DNA of 64,000 nt, taken from Candidatus Onthenecus intestinigallinarum. Its GTDB lineage: Bacteria; Bacillota; Clostridia; Christensenellales; Aristaeellaceae. The notes under the pieces were generated by a model. It worked only from the letters and a program-made list of their open reading frames with translations. It was not told the origin of the DNA and made no database searches. Positions 43,818 to 51,871 of the stretch are shown here, one piece after another. A program made the translations under genes and the position numbers. Within the stretch, counting starts at the first letter, position 1. Each line of letters opens with the position of its first letter. The stretch covers positions 1 through 64,000 of the forward strand of contig DVFJ01000013.1 of assembly GCA_018713325.1 (NCBI GenBank). Direction: 5' to 3'.

Positions 43818-44405
43818 ATGGCCGCGGCATTCAACGAACAGGAGCGCGAGGCGATCGTGCGACGGCTGAGGGACGCCGCCCGGCGCTGCGCGGCGACGAT
43901 CGGCATGCGCAAGACGACGCTGGAGCAGCTCGCGCGGGAGGCGGGCATCTCCAAGAGCGCGTTTTACCGGTTCTATGACAGCAAGGAGCGGCTCTTTCTG
44001 GACATCCTGGAGGAGTGGCACACGGCGATCTACGGCAGCGCGGCGGCGGTGCTGGAGGCGCGCGCGGCCCTGCCGCTGCGAACGCGCGTCGCGCAGGCGA
44101 TCCTGGAGGCGGCGCGCGTGATGAGCGAGGGCGACACGATGGCGCTGTTCGCGCAGGACCTGCCCGCGATGCTGCGCCGCCTGCCGCCGGAGGTCGTGCA
44201 GGCGCATTACGACAGCGACGACCAGCACATCGAGCGGCTCATCGACCGCGCGGGCGTGCGGCTGCGCGTGTCCAGGGAGACGGCCTGCGCGATCATCCGC
44301 ATCCTGTTCATGAGCCTGTTTCAGCGCGCCGAGGTCGGCGCGCACTACCAGCAGGCGCTGGAGGCGCTGGTCTACAGCGCGTGCGAGCAGATCATCGCGG
44401 AATGA
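43818..44405 (+). CDS. TetR/AcrR-family transcriptional regulator
   Basis: A 195-aa regulator with the N-terminal HTH MRKTTLEQLAREAGISKSAFYRFYDSKERLFLDIL (about 32-66) and an all-helical ligand domain. It is encoded 36 bases after the adaptor gene with a good GAAGGAGG site, so it probably autoregulates the exporter operon in response to the exported compound. Confidence 0.92.
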   Translation: MAAAFNEQEREAIVRRLRDAARRCAATIGMRKTTLEQLAREAGISKSAFYRFYDSKERLFLDILEEWHTAIYGSAAAVLEARAALPLRTRVAQAILEAARVMSEGDTMALFAQDLPAMLRRLPPEVVQAHYDSDDQHIERLIDRAGVRLRVSRETACAIIRILFMSLFQRAEVGAHYQQALEALVYSACEQIIAE

Positions 44406-44444
44406 AAAAAAGCGGCCCCGCAGGGCATTGCCCTGCGGGGCCGC
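44405..44444 (-). terminator. Terminator of the methyltransferase gene
   Basis: A perfect 15-bp stem GCGGCCCCGCAGGGC / GCCCTGCGGGGCCGC with a 3-nt loop. On the minus strand it is followed by seven T's. It sits immediately after the convergent TetR gene and may also block plus-strand readthrough. Confidence 0.88.
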
Positions 44445-44448
44445 CGCG

Positions 44449-45147
44449 TCAGCGCACCGCGCGGATCATCGGCGTGTGGTCGTCCTCGGGCAGATAGCCC
44501 ACCAGCTCCACGCGCGCAAAGCCCGCGTCCCGCATCGCCTGCATCTCGTGCTCGAGCGTGAGCGGCGTGTCGAAGTGGACGAACACATCCGGCGCAATGC
44601 CGTCGCGCGCGCGCCGCCGCGCGCACTCCGCAAAGAGCAGATCCTCGATCTGCTGCGTCTTGGCCTCATAGTCGCACTGCAGGTACACCCCGCCCGGGCG
44701 CAGGCTGTCGCGGATCTTGGCAAAGAGCCGCGCCTTCTGCGCGGCGGGGAAGTGGTGCAGCGTCTCAAACGAGACGGCCGCGTCAAAGCGGCTGTCGCCG
44801 AACGGCTGCGCGAAGTAGTCCGCCTGCCACAGCGTCAGCGCCCGGTTCGGATGCTTGCGCCGCAGCGCGGCGAGCATCTCGCCGGACAGGTCCACGCCCG
44901 TCACGTGCAGCGCCGGAAAGCGCGCGAAGATCTCGTCCAGCTCCAGCCCCGTGCCGCAGCCGACGTCCAGCAGCGTCTCGATGCCGTCGGGCAGCAGCGC
45001 CGCCATCCACGCGTAGTGCGCGCGCCAGGGAGACATGTGCGCCTCATAGTCGCCGATGCGCGCGTCGAAGAACGCACCCATCGCCTCCAGCGGCTCGTCC
45101 CGCGTCTGCGCCAGCCAGTCCTGCAATGCGCGAAATCCGTCGTCCAT
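44449..45147 (-). CDS. Class I SAM-dependent methyltransferase
   Basis: A 232-aa methyltransferase with motif I ETLLDVGCGTGLELDEI, the acidic VTGVDLSGEML and a post-motif SFETLHHF. The substrate is not evident; the closest style is small-molecule methyltransferases (Methyltransf_25/11). The ATG at 45147 follows GGAGG. A minus-strand promoter lies just upstream. Confidence 0.88.
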   Translation of the reverse strand: MDDGFRALQDWLAQTRDEPLEAMGAFFDARIGDYEAHMSPWRAHYAWMAALLPDGIETLLDVGCGTGLELDEIFARFPALHVTGVDLSGEMLAALRRKHPNRALTLWQADYFAQPFGDSRFDAAVSFETLHHFPAAQKARLFAKIRDSLRPGGVYLQCDYEAKTQQIEDLLFAECARRRARDGIAPDVFVHFDTPLTLEHEMQAMRDAGFARVELVGYLPEDDHTPMIRAVR

Positions 45148-45178
45148 GGATACCGCCTCCGCATGATTCAATGCCTTT

Positions 45179-45207
45179 ATGATACGTGCCGCGCGCGACC
45201 GTGTCAA
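45179..45207 (-). promoter_or_regulatory. Promoter of the methyltransferase gene
   Basis: On the minus strand: consensus TTGACA (45207-45202), 17-bp spacer, TATCAT (45184-45179). Confidence 0.8.
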
Positions 45208-45281
45208 GCCCAAAAGGGGATGCGCGGGCGGCCGAAGCGTGCTATAATGGCCGGGATACCACAAAAGGGAGAGGAAGCCGC

Positions 45282-45767
45282 TTGGAGATCCGAAAGGCTG
45301 ACGCGCAGGATTTGCAGACCATCCTGGAGATCTATGCCCATGCCCGCCGGTTCATGGCCGAACATGGGAACCCGACGCAGTGGGGAAGCGACCGGCCCCC
45401 GCGGTCGCAGACCGAGGACGACATCCGCCGCGGCAGGCTGTACGTCTGCGAGGCGGAGGGGCGCATCGCGTGCGTCTTTTACTTCGCGCAGGAGGAGGAC
45501 CCGACCTACCGCGTGATCGAGGACGGCGCGTGGCTGGCGGACGGGCCCTACGGCGTCGTGCACCGCATCGCCTCCGCGCCGGGCACGCGGGGCGCGGCGA
45601 CGTACTGCCTGAACTGGGCGTTCGCGCGCTGCGGCAACCTGCGCATCGACACGCACGCGGACAACGCGCCCATGCAGGGGCTGCTGCGCAAGCTGGGCTT
45701 TGCGCGCTGCGGGCGGATCTACATCGCCGACGGCTCGCCGCGCGAGGCGTTCCAGAAGGCGCGCTGA
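45282..45767 (+). CDS. GNAT-family N-acetyltransferase
   Basis: A 161-aa acetyltransferase beginning LEIRKADAQDLQTILEIYAHARRFMAEHGNPTQWG, a common clostridial GNAT opening. It has VHRIASAPGTRGAA as the acetyl-CoA region and NAPMQGLLRKLGFARCG near the C-terminus. The TTG at 45282 is taken because GGGAGAGGAAG precedes it. A TATAAT lies at 45243-45248, with no clear -35. Confidence 0.85.
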   Translation: MEIRKADAQDLQTILEIYAHARRFMAEHGNPTQWGSDRPPRSQTEDDIRRGRLYVCEAEGRIACVFYFAQEEDPTYRVIEDGAWLADGPYGVVHRIASAPGTRGAATYCLNWAFARCGNLRIDTHADNAPMQGLLRKLGFARCGRIYIADGSPREAFQKAR

Positions 45768-45777
45768 GCGGGAGCGC

Positions 45778-45813
45778 AAAGCGGCCGCGTCCAACCGGAC
45801 GCGGCCGCTTTTT
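45778..45813. terminator. Bidirectional terminator
   Basis: GCGGCCGCGTCC / GGACGCGGCCGC stem with loop AACC, followed by TTTTT. An AAA tract on the other side gives TTT on the minus strand. It lies between convergent GNAT and [2Fe-2S] genes. Confidence 0.83.
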
Positions 45814-45815
45814 CG

Positions 45816-46061
45816 TCATACCGCCTTGGGCTGAATCTCGCGCTCGAAGAAGTCGCGGACCGTCTCCGGCGTCACGGAGAAGAACTGATCGTCCACCGTG
45901 ACGCACACGCCCTTTTCGCAGGTGCCCATGCAGAACTTGCCCGCCAGGTCCACCTTGTCCTTGAGCTGCGCCTGTGCGATCAGGTGTTGCAGGCGCTCGA
46001 CCACCCGGCCGGAGCCCTTCGTGTGGCAGCAGCTGCCGATACAGACCGTCACTTTGACCAT
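45816..46061 (-). CDS. Thioredoxin-like [2Fe-2S] protein
   Basis: An 81-aa stand-alone domain with C7-x4-C12 and C44-x3-C48, the four-cysteine ligand pattern of NuoE/HndA-type thioredoxin-like ferredoxins. C11 and C53 are extra. It starts MVKVTVCIGSCC at the ATG at 46061 behind AAGGAGG. Family members accept electrons in hydrogenase or NADH-oxidising complexes, but none is adjacent. It is the last gene of the adhE operon, which suggests a redox role with NADH-linked fermentation (inference). Confidence 0.85.
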   Translation of the reverse strand: MVKVTVCIGSCCHTKGSGRVVERLQHLIAQAQLKDKVDLAGKFCMGTCEKGVCVTVDDQFFSVTPETVRDFFEREIQPKAV

Positions 46062-46075
46062 TGCCGCAGACCTCC

Positions 46076-46828
46076 TTACTCGTAGTCGACCACGTTCACC
46101 CAGTGGGCGAGGAACTCGCGCTCCTCGGGCTTGCCCTTGACCGTCTGCGACGCCGCGACGATCGGGATCCACTTTTGCACGTACTGCTTGGCCGTGTCGC
46201 TCTTCTTGCAGAACAGGTTCAGGTACGTCTCTGCGCCCTGGATGTCGCCGGCCAGCCAGAACAGCAGGTAGGTGCGCGCCGCGTCGGCGCTGGCGTTGCC
46301 CTGCGTGGCGTGCGACCAGTCCAGGATGCAGGGCGTGCCGTCGGGCTGGATGATGACGTTGCTGGGGTTGAAGTCGCCGTGGCAGAGCTTGTTGTGGTCG
46401 GGCATGCCGGCCAGGCGCGTGTGCAGCTCGTAGCGCGTGGTCGCGTCAAAGGTCGTGGAGGAGATTTTGCGGTGCATCTTCTCCTTGAGCTTGTTGAGCA
46501 GCGCGGGCGCCTTCTGCGCGTGCATGTTCAGCTGGATGTCGACCAGCTGCTCCAGATAGGCGTCCTTCTTTTCGGGGTGCTCCTCCATCAGCTGCGCGAG
46601 CGTCTTGCCCTCGATGAACTCGGTGACGATCGCCCACTTGCCGTCGACCTTCGTCACCTCCAGCACCTTGGGGATGCACAGGTCCGTCTCTTCCACGCGC
46701 GCCTGGTTGAGCGCCTCGTTGAGCACGTCAGTCTTGAGGTAGTCCTCGCTGAAGACCTTGATGGCGGTATCGCCGTCGCGGTAGACGGTCTTGGTGGTGC
46801 GCACCGCGATGATCTTGTCCAGGTTCAT
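46076..46828 (-). CDS. APH-type small-molecule kinase
   Basis: A 250-aa protein kinase-like (aminoglycoside phosphotransferase fold) enzyme with the ATP-binding beta region (YRDGDTAIKVF), the hinge VTEFIEGKTLAQLM, the catalytic HGDFNPSNVI near residue 150 and the metal-binding ILDWSHA near 170. It resembles the TIGR02172 group of kinases of unknown substrate. It lies 15 bases after adhE and is cotranscribed. No resistance context is present, so a metabolic substrate is more likely than an aminoglycoside. Confidence 0.85.
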   Translation of the reverse strand: MNLDKIIAVRTTKTVYRDGDTAIKVFSEDYLKTDVLNEALNQARVEETDLCIPKVLEVTKVDGKWAIVTEFIEGKTLAQLMEEHPEKKDAYLEQLVDIQLNMHAQKAPALLNKLKEKMHRKISSTTFDATTRYELHTRLAGMPDHNKLCHGDFNPSNVIIQPDGTPCILDWSHATQGNASADAARTYLLFWLAGDIQGAETYLNLFCKKSDTAKQYVQKWIPIVAASQTVKGKPEEREFLAHWVNVVDYE

Positions 46829-46843
46829 GATTCTGCCCCCTTC

Positions 46844-49444
46844 TCAGCGGCCATAGTAGGCGTTCAGGTACATCTGCTTGATCTCGCTCATCAGCGGATA
46901 GCGCGGGTTCGCGCCCGTGCACTGGTCGTCGAAGGCCTGCTCGACCATGTCGTCCAGGCGGTCGAGGAAGTCCTTTTCGTCGATGCCGTAGTCGCGGATG
47001 GTCTTGCGGATGCCCACGCGCTCCTTCAGCTCGTCGATGCGGGCGATCAGGTTTTCAAGCTTCTCCTCGTCGCTGGCGCCGCCGATGCCCAGCGCGTCGG
47101 CCACCTCAGCATAGCGCGCAAGCGTGTGCGGATGGTCGTACTGCGGGAAGGTGCCCATCTTGGCGGGGACCTCTGCGGCGTTGAAGCGCAGCACCTCGTC
47201 GATCATCAGCGCGTTGGCCACGCCGTGCGGCAGGTGGTGGAACGCGCCCAGCTTGTGCGCCATGGAGTGGCACACGCCCAGGAACGCATTGGCGAACGCC
47301 ATGCCGGCCATGGTGGCGGCGTTGGCCATCTTCTCGCGGGCGACAGGATCGTTGGGCCCGTTGTCGTATGCGCGAGGCAGGTATTCGAAGATCATCTTCA
47401 TCGAGCGCAGCGCCAGGCCGTCGGTGTAGTCGGTGGCCAGCATCGCGGCATAGGCCTCCAGGTCGTGCGTCAGCGCGTCGATGCCCGAGGCGCTGGTCAG
47501 GCCCTTGGGCGCGTTCATCATCATGTCCGCGTCGACGATGGCCATGTTGGGCATCAGCTCATAGTCGGCCAGCGGATACTTGACGCCCGTCTTCTCGTCG
47601 GTGATGACCGCAAAGGGCGTCACCTCGCTGCCCGTGCCGGCGGAGGTGGGCACGGCGATGAAGTAGGCCTTTTCGCCCATCTTGGGGAAGGTGTACACGC
47701 GCTTGCGGATGTCGACGAAGCGCATGGCCATGTCCATGAAGTCCGCGTCGGGATGCTCGTAGAGCACCCACATGATCTTGGCCGCGTCCATGGCGCTGCC
47801 GCCGCCCACGGCGATGATCACGTCGGGCTTGAAGGAGGCCATCTGCTTGGCGCCCTCGATGGCGCAGGCCAGGGACGGGTCGGGCGCCACGTCGTAGAAC
47901 GTCGCGTGCACGATGCCCATCTCGTCCAGCTTGTCGGTGATGGGCTTGGTGTAGCCGTTGTTGAACAGGAAGCTGTCCGTCACCACGAAGGCGCGGCGCT
48001 TGCCCAGCACGTCCTTCAGCTCGCTGAGCGCCACCGGCAGGCAGCCCTTCTTGATGTACACCTTCTGCGGCGCGCGGAACCACAGCATGTTCTCTCTCCT
48101 CTCCGCGACGGTCTTGATGTTGAGCAGATGCTTCACGCCGACGTTTTCGGAGACAGAGTTGCCGCCCCAGGAGCCGCAGCCCAGGGTGAGGGAGGGCGCG
48201 AGCTTGAAGTTGTACAGGTCGCCGATGCCGCCCTGCGAGGAGGGCGTGTTGACCAGGATGCGGCAGGTCTTCATGCGCGCGGCGTGGCGGGCGATCTTGT
48301 CCTTCTCGGTGACGGCGTTGACGTACAGCGAGGAGGTGTGGCCGTAGCCGCCGTCGGCGACGAGGCGCTCGGCCTTGGAGAGAGCCTCCTCAAAGTCCGC
48401 GGCGCGGTACATTGCCAGCACGGGCGAGAGCTTTTCGTGGGCGAATTCCTCGCTCAGCTCCACGCTTTCGACCTCGCCGATGAGAATCTTCGTGCCGGCC
48501 GGCACGCTCACGCCGGACAGCTGCGCGATGCGCTCGGCGCTCTGGCCGACGATGCGCGCGTTGAGCGAGCCGTTGATGATGATCGTGCGGCGCACGCAGT
48601 CGGTCTCCTCGGGGTTGAGGAAGTAGCAGCCGCGGCGGCTGAACTCGGCCTTCACCGCGTCGTAGACGGGGTCGAGCACGATGACGCTCTGCTCGCTGGC
48701 GCAGATCATGCCGTTGTCAAACGTCTTGGAGTGGATGATCGAGTTGACGGCCAACAGGATGTCGGCGCTCTCGTCGATGATGGCGGGGGTGTTGCCGGCG
48801 CCCACGCCCAGCGCGGGCTTGCCGGAGGAGTACGCCGCGCGCACCATGCCGGGGCCGCCGGTGGCGAGGATGATGTCGGCCTCCTTCATGGCCATGTTGG
48901 TCAGCTCCAGCGAGGGCACGTCGATCCAGGCGATGATGCCCTCGGGCGCGCCGGCGGCGACGGCCGCATCCAGCACGCACTTGGCGGCCGCGATGGTGCA
49001 GCCCTTGGCGCGCGGGTGCGGGCTGATGACGATGCCGTTGCGCGTCTTGAGCGCCAGCAGCGTCTTGAAGATCGCCGTGGAGGTCGGGTTGGTCGTGGGG
49101 ATGACCGCGGCGATGACGCCGATGGGTTCGGCAATCTTCCGGATGCCGTAGGCCGCGTCCTCCTCCACGACGCCGCAGGTCTTGGTGTGCTTGTAGGCGT
49201 TGTAGATGTATTCGGCGGCGTAGTGGTTCTTGATGACCTTGTCCTCCACCACGCCCATGCCGGTCTCGGCGACCGCCATCTTGGCCAACGGGATGCGGGC
49301 CTTGTTCGCGGCCACGGCCGCCGCCTGGAAGATGCGGTCCACCTGCTCCTGCGTGTAGGCGGCAAAGCGCCGCTGCGCCTCGCGCACGCGCGCAAGCGCT
49401 GCCTCAAACGTCTCGACGCTATCGACGATCTGCGTTTCGCTCAT
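46844..49444 (-). CDS. adhE: Bifunctional acetaldehyde-CoA/alcohol dehydrogenase AdhE
   Basis: Converts acetyl-CoA to acetaldehyde and then ethanol using two NADH. It usually assembles into spirosome filaments. The 866-aa protein has the N-terminal aldehyde dehydrogenase (catalytic Cys in GMICASEQS, near residue 250) and, after about residue 445, an iron-dependent alcohol dehydrogenase (GGGSAMDAAK, SAGTGSEVTPFAVI, HDLEAY, CHSMAHKLGAFHHLPHG ligands). The ATG follows AAAAAGGAGC. It is the first gene of a three-gene operon and has two Rex-like operators upstream, so transcription probably rises when NADH accumulates. Confidence 0.96.
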   Translation of the reverse strand: MSETQIVDSVETFEAALARVREAQRRFAAYTQEQVDRIFQAAAVAANKARIPLAKMAVAETGMGVVEDKVIKNHYAAEYIYNAYKHTKTCGVVEEDAAYGIRKIAEPIGVIAAVIPTTNPTSTAIFKTLLALKTRNGIVISPHPRAKGCTIAAAKCVLDAAVAAGAPEGIIAWIDVPSLELTNMAMKEADIILATGGPGMVRAAYSSGKPALGVGAGNTPAIIDESADILLAVNSIIHSKTFDNGMICASEQSVIVLDPVYDAVKAEFSRRGCYFLNPEETDCVRRTIIINGSLNARIVGQSAERIAQLSGVSVPAGTKILIGEVESVELSEEFAHEKLSPVLAMYRAADFEEALSKAERLVADGGYGHTSSLYVNAVTEKDKIARHAARMKTCRILVNTPSSQGGIGDLYNFKLAPSLTLGCGSWGGNSVSENVGVKHLLNIKTVAERRENMLWFRAPQKVYIKKGCLPVALSELKDVLGKRRAFVVTDSFLFNNGYTKPITDKLDEMGIVHATFYDVAPDPSLACAIEGAKQMASFKPDVIIAVGGGSAMDAAKIMWVLYEHPDADFMDMAMRFVDIRKRVYTFPKMGEKAYFIAVPTSAGTGSEVTPFAVITDEKTGVKYPLADYELMPNMAIVDADMMMNAPKGLTSASGIDALTHDLEAYAAMLATDYTDGLALRSMKMIFEYLPRAYDNGPNDPVAREKMANAATMAGMAFANAFLGVCHSMAHKLGAFHHLPHGVANALMIDEVLRFNAAEVPAKMGTFPQYDHPHTLARYAEVADALGIGGASDEEKLENLIARIDELKERVGIRKTIRDYGIDEKDFLDRLDDMVEQAFDDQCTGANPRYPLMSEIKQMYLNAYYGR

Positions 49445-49517
49445 ATCGGATGCTCCTTTTTGTCTCCGGCGCAGGGCCGGGGCGGTCGGTGAGCTTCCCG
49501 GGGCTCGTCCTCCGGGA

Positions 49518-49535
49518 TTGATAATATTTTAACAT
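49518..49535. promoter_or_regulatory. Rex-like operator overlapping the adhE -10
   Basis: TTGATAATATTTTAACAT matches the Rex consensus TTGTTAA-N4-TTAACAA at 12 of 14 conserved positions and covers the -10 hexamer. Rex is an NADH/NAD+-sensing repressor that controls adhE in clostridia. Confidence 0.7.
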
Positions 49536-49554
49536 TCTGTCCGGGGGCCGTCAA
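49526..49554 (-). promoter_or_regulatory. Promoter of the adhE operon
   Basis: On the minus strand: TTGACG (49554-49549), 17-bp spacer, TAAAAT (49531-49526) with an extended -10 TG. Confidence 0.8.
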
Positions 49555-49595
49555 TCGCACAAGTGAACAGAGATTGGCAGGTGCGTTGCATCATA

Positions 49596-49613
49596 TTGTC
49601 TTATTTTTAACAA
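49596..49613. promoter_or_regulatory. Second Rex-like site upstream of adhE
   Basis: TTGTCTTATTTTTAACAA matches 11 of 14 conserved Rex positions with one perfect half-site (TTAACAA). It is centred 78 bp from the first. The surrounding 49555-49742 is AT-rich, intergenic and otherwise without a recognised element. Confidence 0.55.
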
Positions 49614-49742
49614 TATCAAAAACACAAGGGACAATTGATGGCTCGAATTTTTTGCGAAAAAAGCGAAACGGCGACGCATTTGCGCCGCCGCTAAGGAAAT
49701 TGAGTTTTATATTTTTTTAACGAACATGCAGCGGAAGAAAGC

Positions 49743-50720
49743 TCACAGGATCTTCACCAGCATGGTCTTCTGCTCGTCCATCTCGACCTTGAGCACGCCG
49801 CTCTTTTCCAGCGCGCGCAGCAGGTCGGAAAAGCGCTTGAAGCCGACGGCGCGCTCGGTGAAGTCGGGATAGTCGTTCTGGATGGCGGCCTTGAGAATGG
49901 AGGGGTTGATGCGCTCAAAGCCGTTGTCGCGGAAGGCGCGCAGGTGGCTGCGGAAGATCTCGGCGTAGTTGTCGCGCGTGAGCTGGGGCGGGGCCGCCTT
50001 CTGTTCCTCATGACCGAGCTGGACGATGAGGTTGAAGTGATCGGCCACGACGGTGAAGGAGCCGAAGCGCTGCGAAAGGCCGCTGAGCAGCTTGCCGAAC
50101 GTGGAGAAGCCAAAGGACTTCTCGTTGAAGTCGGGCCGCAGGCGCAGCAGGATGTTCTTGAGTTCGGAGGCGAGGATCTCGTTTTCGTCGGCCTGCTCCT
50201 CGAGGATGGTGCAGATCAGTTCGTCGAGCTGGTCGAGCGTGAGCGGCTCGTCCTTCTGGCTGCGGCCGGAGGACTTGCCCTGGCTGACGGACTCCAGGAA
50301 CTGGAATTCATTGCACGCGTTGATGAACACGCTGCTGGCGGCCTCCGAGCGCGAGATGCCCAGCACGAATTTGCCCATGGATTTGAGCTTGCCCACGAGG
50401 GGTACGTAGTCGCTGTCGCCGGAGACGATGCAGAACGAGTCGATCAGGCTGTTGGTGAAGGCCACGTCCAGCGCGTCGAGCACGAGCTGGATGTCCAGGT
50501 TGTTCTTCTGGTTGCGCCCGTAGCGGATGGAGGGCACGACGTTGAATGTGTTGGACAGCAGCAGCTCCTTCAGGTCAGAGTACTTGTCCGTGTAGCCGTA
50601 CACCTTGCCGATCAGGATGTCGCCGCGGATCTTGACCTTTTCGATGACGTCGTTGAGCGTGCCGATCTTGGCGCCGCAGTTTTCCAGGTCGACGAAGAGC
50701 GCGTAATGTGCCGTGGCCAT
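49743..50720 (-). CDS. NYN-domain protein with two LOTUS/OST-HTH-like domains
   Basis: A 325-aa predicted RNA-processing protein. Residues ~5-145 form a PIN-like NYN nuclease (ALFVDLENCG with the first acidic site, NLDIQLVLDALD, CIVSGDSDYVPLVGKL as the second), then a linker and two winged-helix OST-HTH/LOTUS repeats (about 155-225, LRPDFNEKSFGFSTFGKLL; about 250-320, YPDFTERAVGFKRFSDLL). LOTUS domains bind RNA, notably G-rich or quadruplex RNA. The ATG at 50720 follows AGGAGGG. It is monocistronic. Confidence 0.87.
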   Translation of the reverse strand: MATAHYALFVDLENCGAKIGTLNDVIEKVKIRGDILIGKVYGYTDKYSDLKELLLSNTFNVVPSIRYGRNQKNNLDIQLVLDALDVAFTNSLIDSFCIVSGDSDYVPLVGKLKSMGKFVLGISRSEAASSVFINACNEFQFLESVSQGKSSGRSQKDEPLTLDQLDELICTILEEQADENEILASELKNILLRLRPDFNEKSFGFSTFGKLLSGLSQRFGSFTVVADHFNLIVQLGHEEQKAAPPQLTRDNYAEIFRSHLRAFRDNGFERINPSILKAAIQNDYPDFTERAVGFKRFSDLLRALEKSGVLKVEMDEQKTMLVKIL

Positions 50721-50768
50721 GTCATTCCCTCCTGCCATTCGTGCGCGCGGCATGGCCGCGCCCTCTTC

Positions 50769-50797
50769 ACGATAGCACAAAACCGGCGAAATGACAA
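50769..50797 (-). promoter_or_regulatory. Promoter of the NYN-LOTUS gene
   Basis: On the minus strand: TTGTCA (50797-50792), 17-bp spacer, TATCGT (50774-50769). Confidence 0.7.
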
Positions 50798-50971
50798 TGA
50801 CTTTGCCCGTTTTGGGCTCGGACGCCCTTGAAAAAATCGGCGTTGCAGGCGGCAGGGATTGAGCGGGATGGGCGCGAATTTTCATATCAATTCCCAATAT
50901 GCGGGTCCGCAAATACATGCAAAGGCAAGCGCCGCCATTCATGCGGGCGCCTGCGGAACGGAGGGATCGCT

Positions 50972-51838
50972 ATGACGCAGGAGCACATCATCGTGCTGGA
51001 CCACAACCCCACCCTGCAGGGACTGGTCGACCTCAAGACGCACATCGTCTATGACGCGCCGGATGGCAAGGAACTGGCGCTGCAGCTGCTCAAGCCGCAG
51101 TGGAAGAGCGACGGGCGCGGGTTCCCGCTGGTCGTGTTCATCCAGGGCAGCGGCTGGACGAAGCCGGATCAGTTCTGGGAGCTGCCGCAGCTGAGCCTGC
51201 TGGCGCGCCGCGGCTTTGTCGTGGCCAGCGTCACGCACCGCTCGTGCCATGAGGCGCCCGCGCCTGCATTCCTACAGGATGTGAAGACGGCGCTCCGCTT
51301 TCTGCGCGCGCACGCTGCGCAGTACGACATCGACCCTGCGCGCGTGTGCGCCTGGGGCACGTCCTCGGGCGGGAACACCGCGCTGCTGCTGGGGCTGACT
51401 GGCGACGATCCGGCCTTTGAGACGGAAGTCTGGGCGGGCCAGAGCACGCGCGTGCAGGCCGTGGTCGACTGCTTCGGTCCGGCGGACCTGGAGACGATGG
51501 TGCGCGAGCGCCTCTCGCAGGCGTCGGCGTCGGACCATGCGCTCTTTCACGCGCTGGGCGGGAGCGACTCCGCCGAGACGTGCATCGAACGGCTGCGGGC
51601 GGTCAGTCCCGCGGCGTATGTGCGCCCGGGCCTGGAGCTGCCGCCGTTTTTGCTGCTGCACGGCGACGCCGATCCGATTGTCTACTATTCGGACAGCGAG
51701 GCGATGTATGAACGCCTGCGCGCGTGCGGGTATGACGCGCAGCTGGTGCGCGTGACGAACGCGCCGCACGAGGGCACGTTCTGGAGCCTGCCGCTGCTGG
51801 AGCACATCTTTGCGTTTATCCAGGCGCGCATCGGCTGA
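50972..51838 (+). CDS. Alpha/beta-hydrolase family esterase/peptidase
   Basis: A 288-aa cytosolic hydrolase (no signal peptide) of the BD-FAE/esterase type. The oxyanion region is FIQGSGWTKPDQ, the nucleophile elbow GTSSGGNTA (GxSxGG), the acid DADPIV and the His in NAPHEG near the end. The ATG at 50972 follows CGGAGGGA. It is followed 33 bases later by the DUF2264 gene. In related operons such pairs act on plant or uronic polysaccharide fragments; the substrate here is not known. Confidence 0.85.
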   Translation: MTQEHIIVLDHNPTLQGLVDLKTHIVYDAPDGKELALQLLKPQWKSDGRGFPLVVFIQGSGWTKPDQFWELPQLSLLARRGFVVASVTHRSCHEAPAPAFLQDVKTALRFLRAHAAQYDIDPARVCAWGTSSGGNTALLLGLTGDDPAFETEVWAGQSTRVQAVVDCFGPADLETMVRERLSQASASDHALFHALGGSDSAETCIERLRAVSPAAYVRPGLELPPFLLLHGDADPIVYYSDSEAMYERLRACGYDAQLVRVTNAPHEGTFWSLPLLEHIFAFIQARIG

Positions 51839-51871
51839 CGCGGCCGTGCGGCACAAAAGGAGGGGGACGGC

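Noticed and set aside
46076-46828. Kinase gene as an aminoglycoside-resistance determinant
   Set aside because: Only the APH fold is shared. It sits in a fermentation operon and has no mobile or resistance context.
46061-49492. 1143-codon plus-strand open frame opposite adhE and the kinase gene
   Set aside because: It spans two real genes and an intergenic gap on the other strand and is Val/His/Asp-rich. It is a shadow frame.
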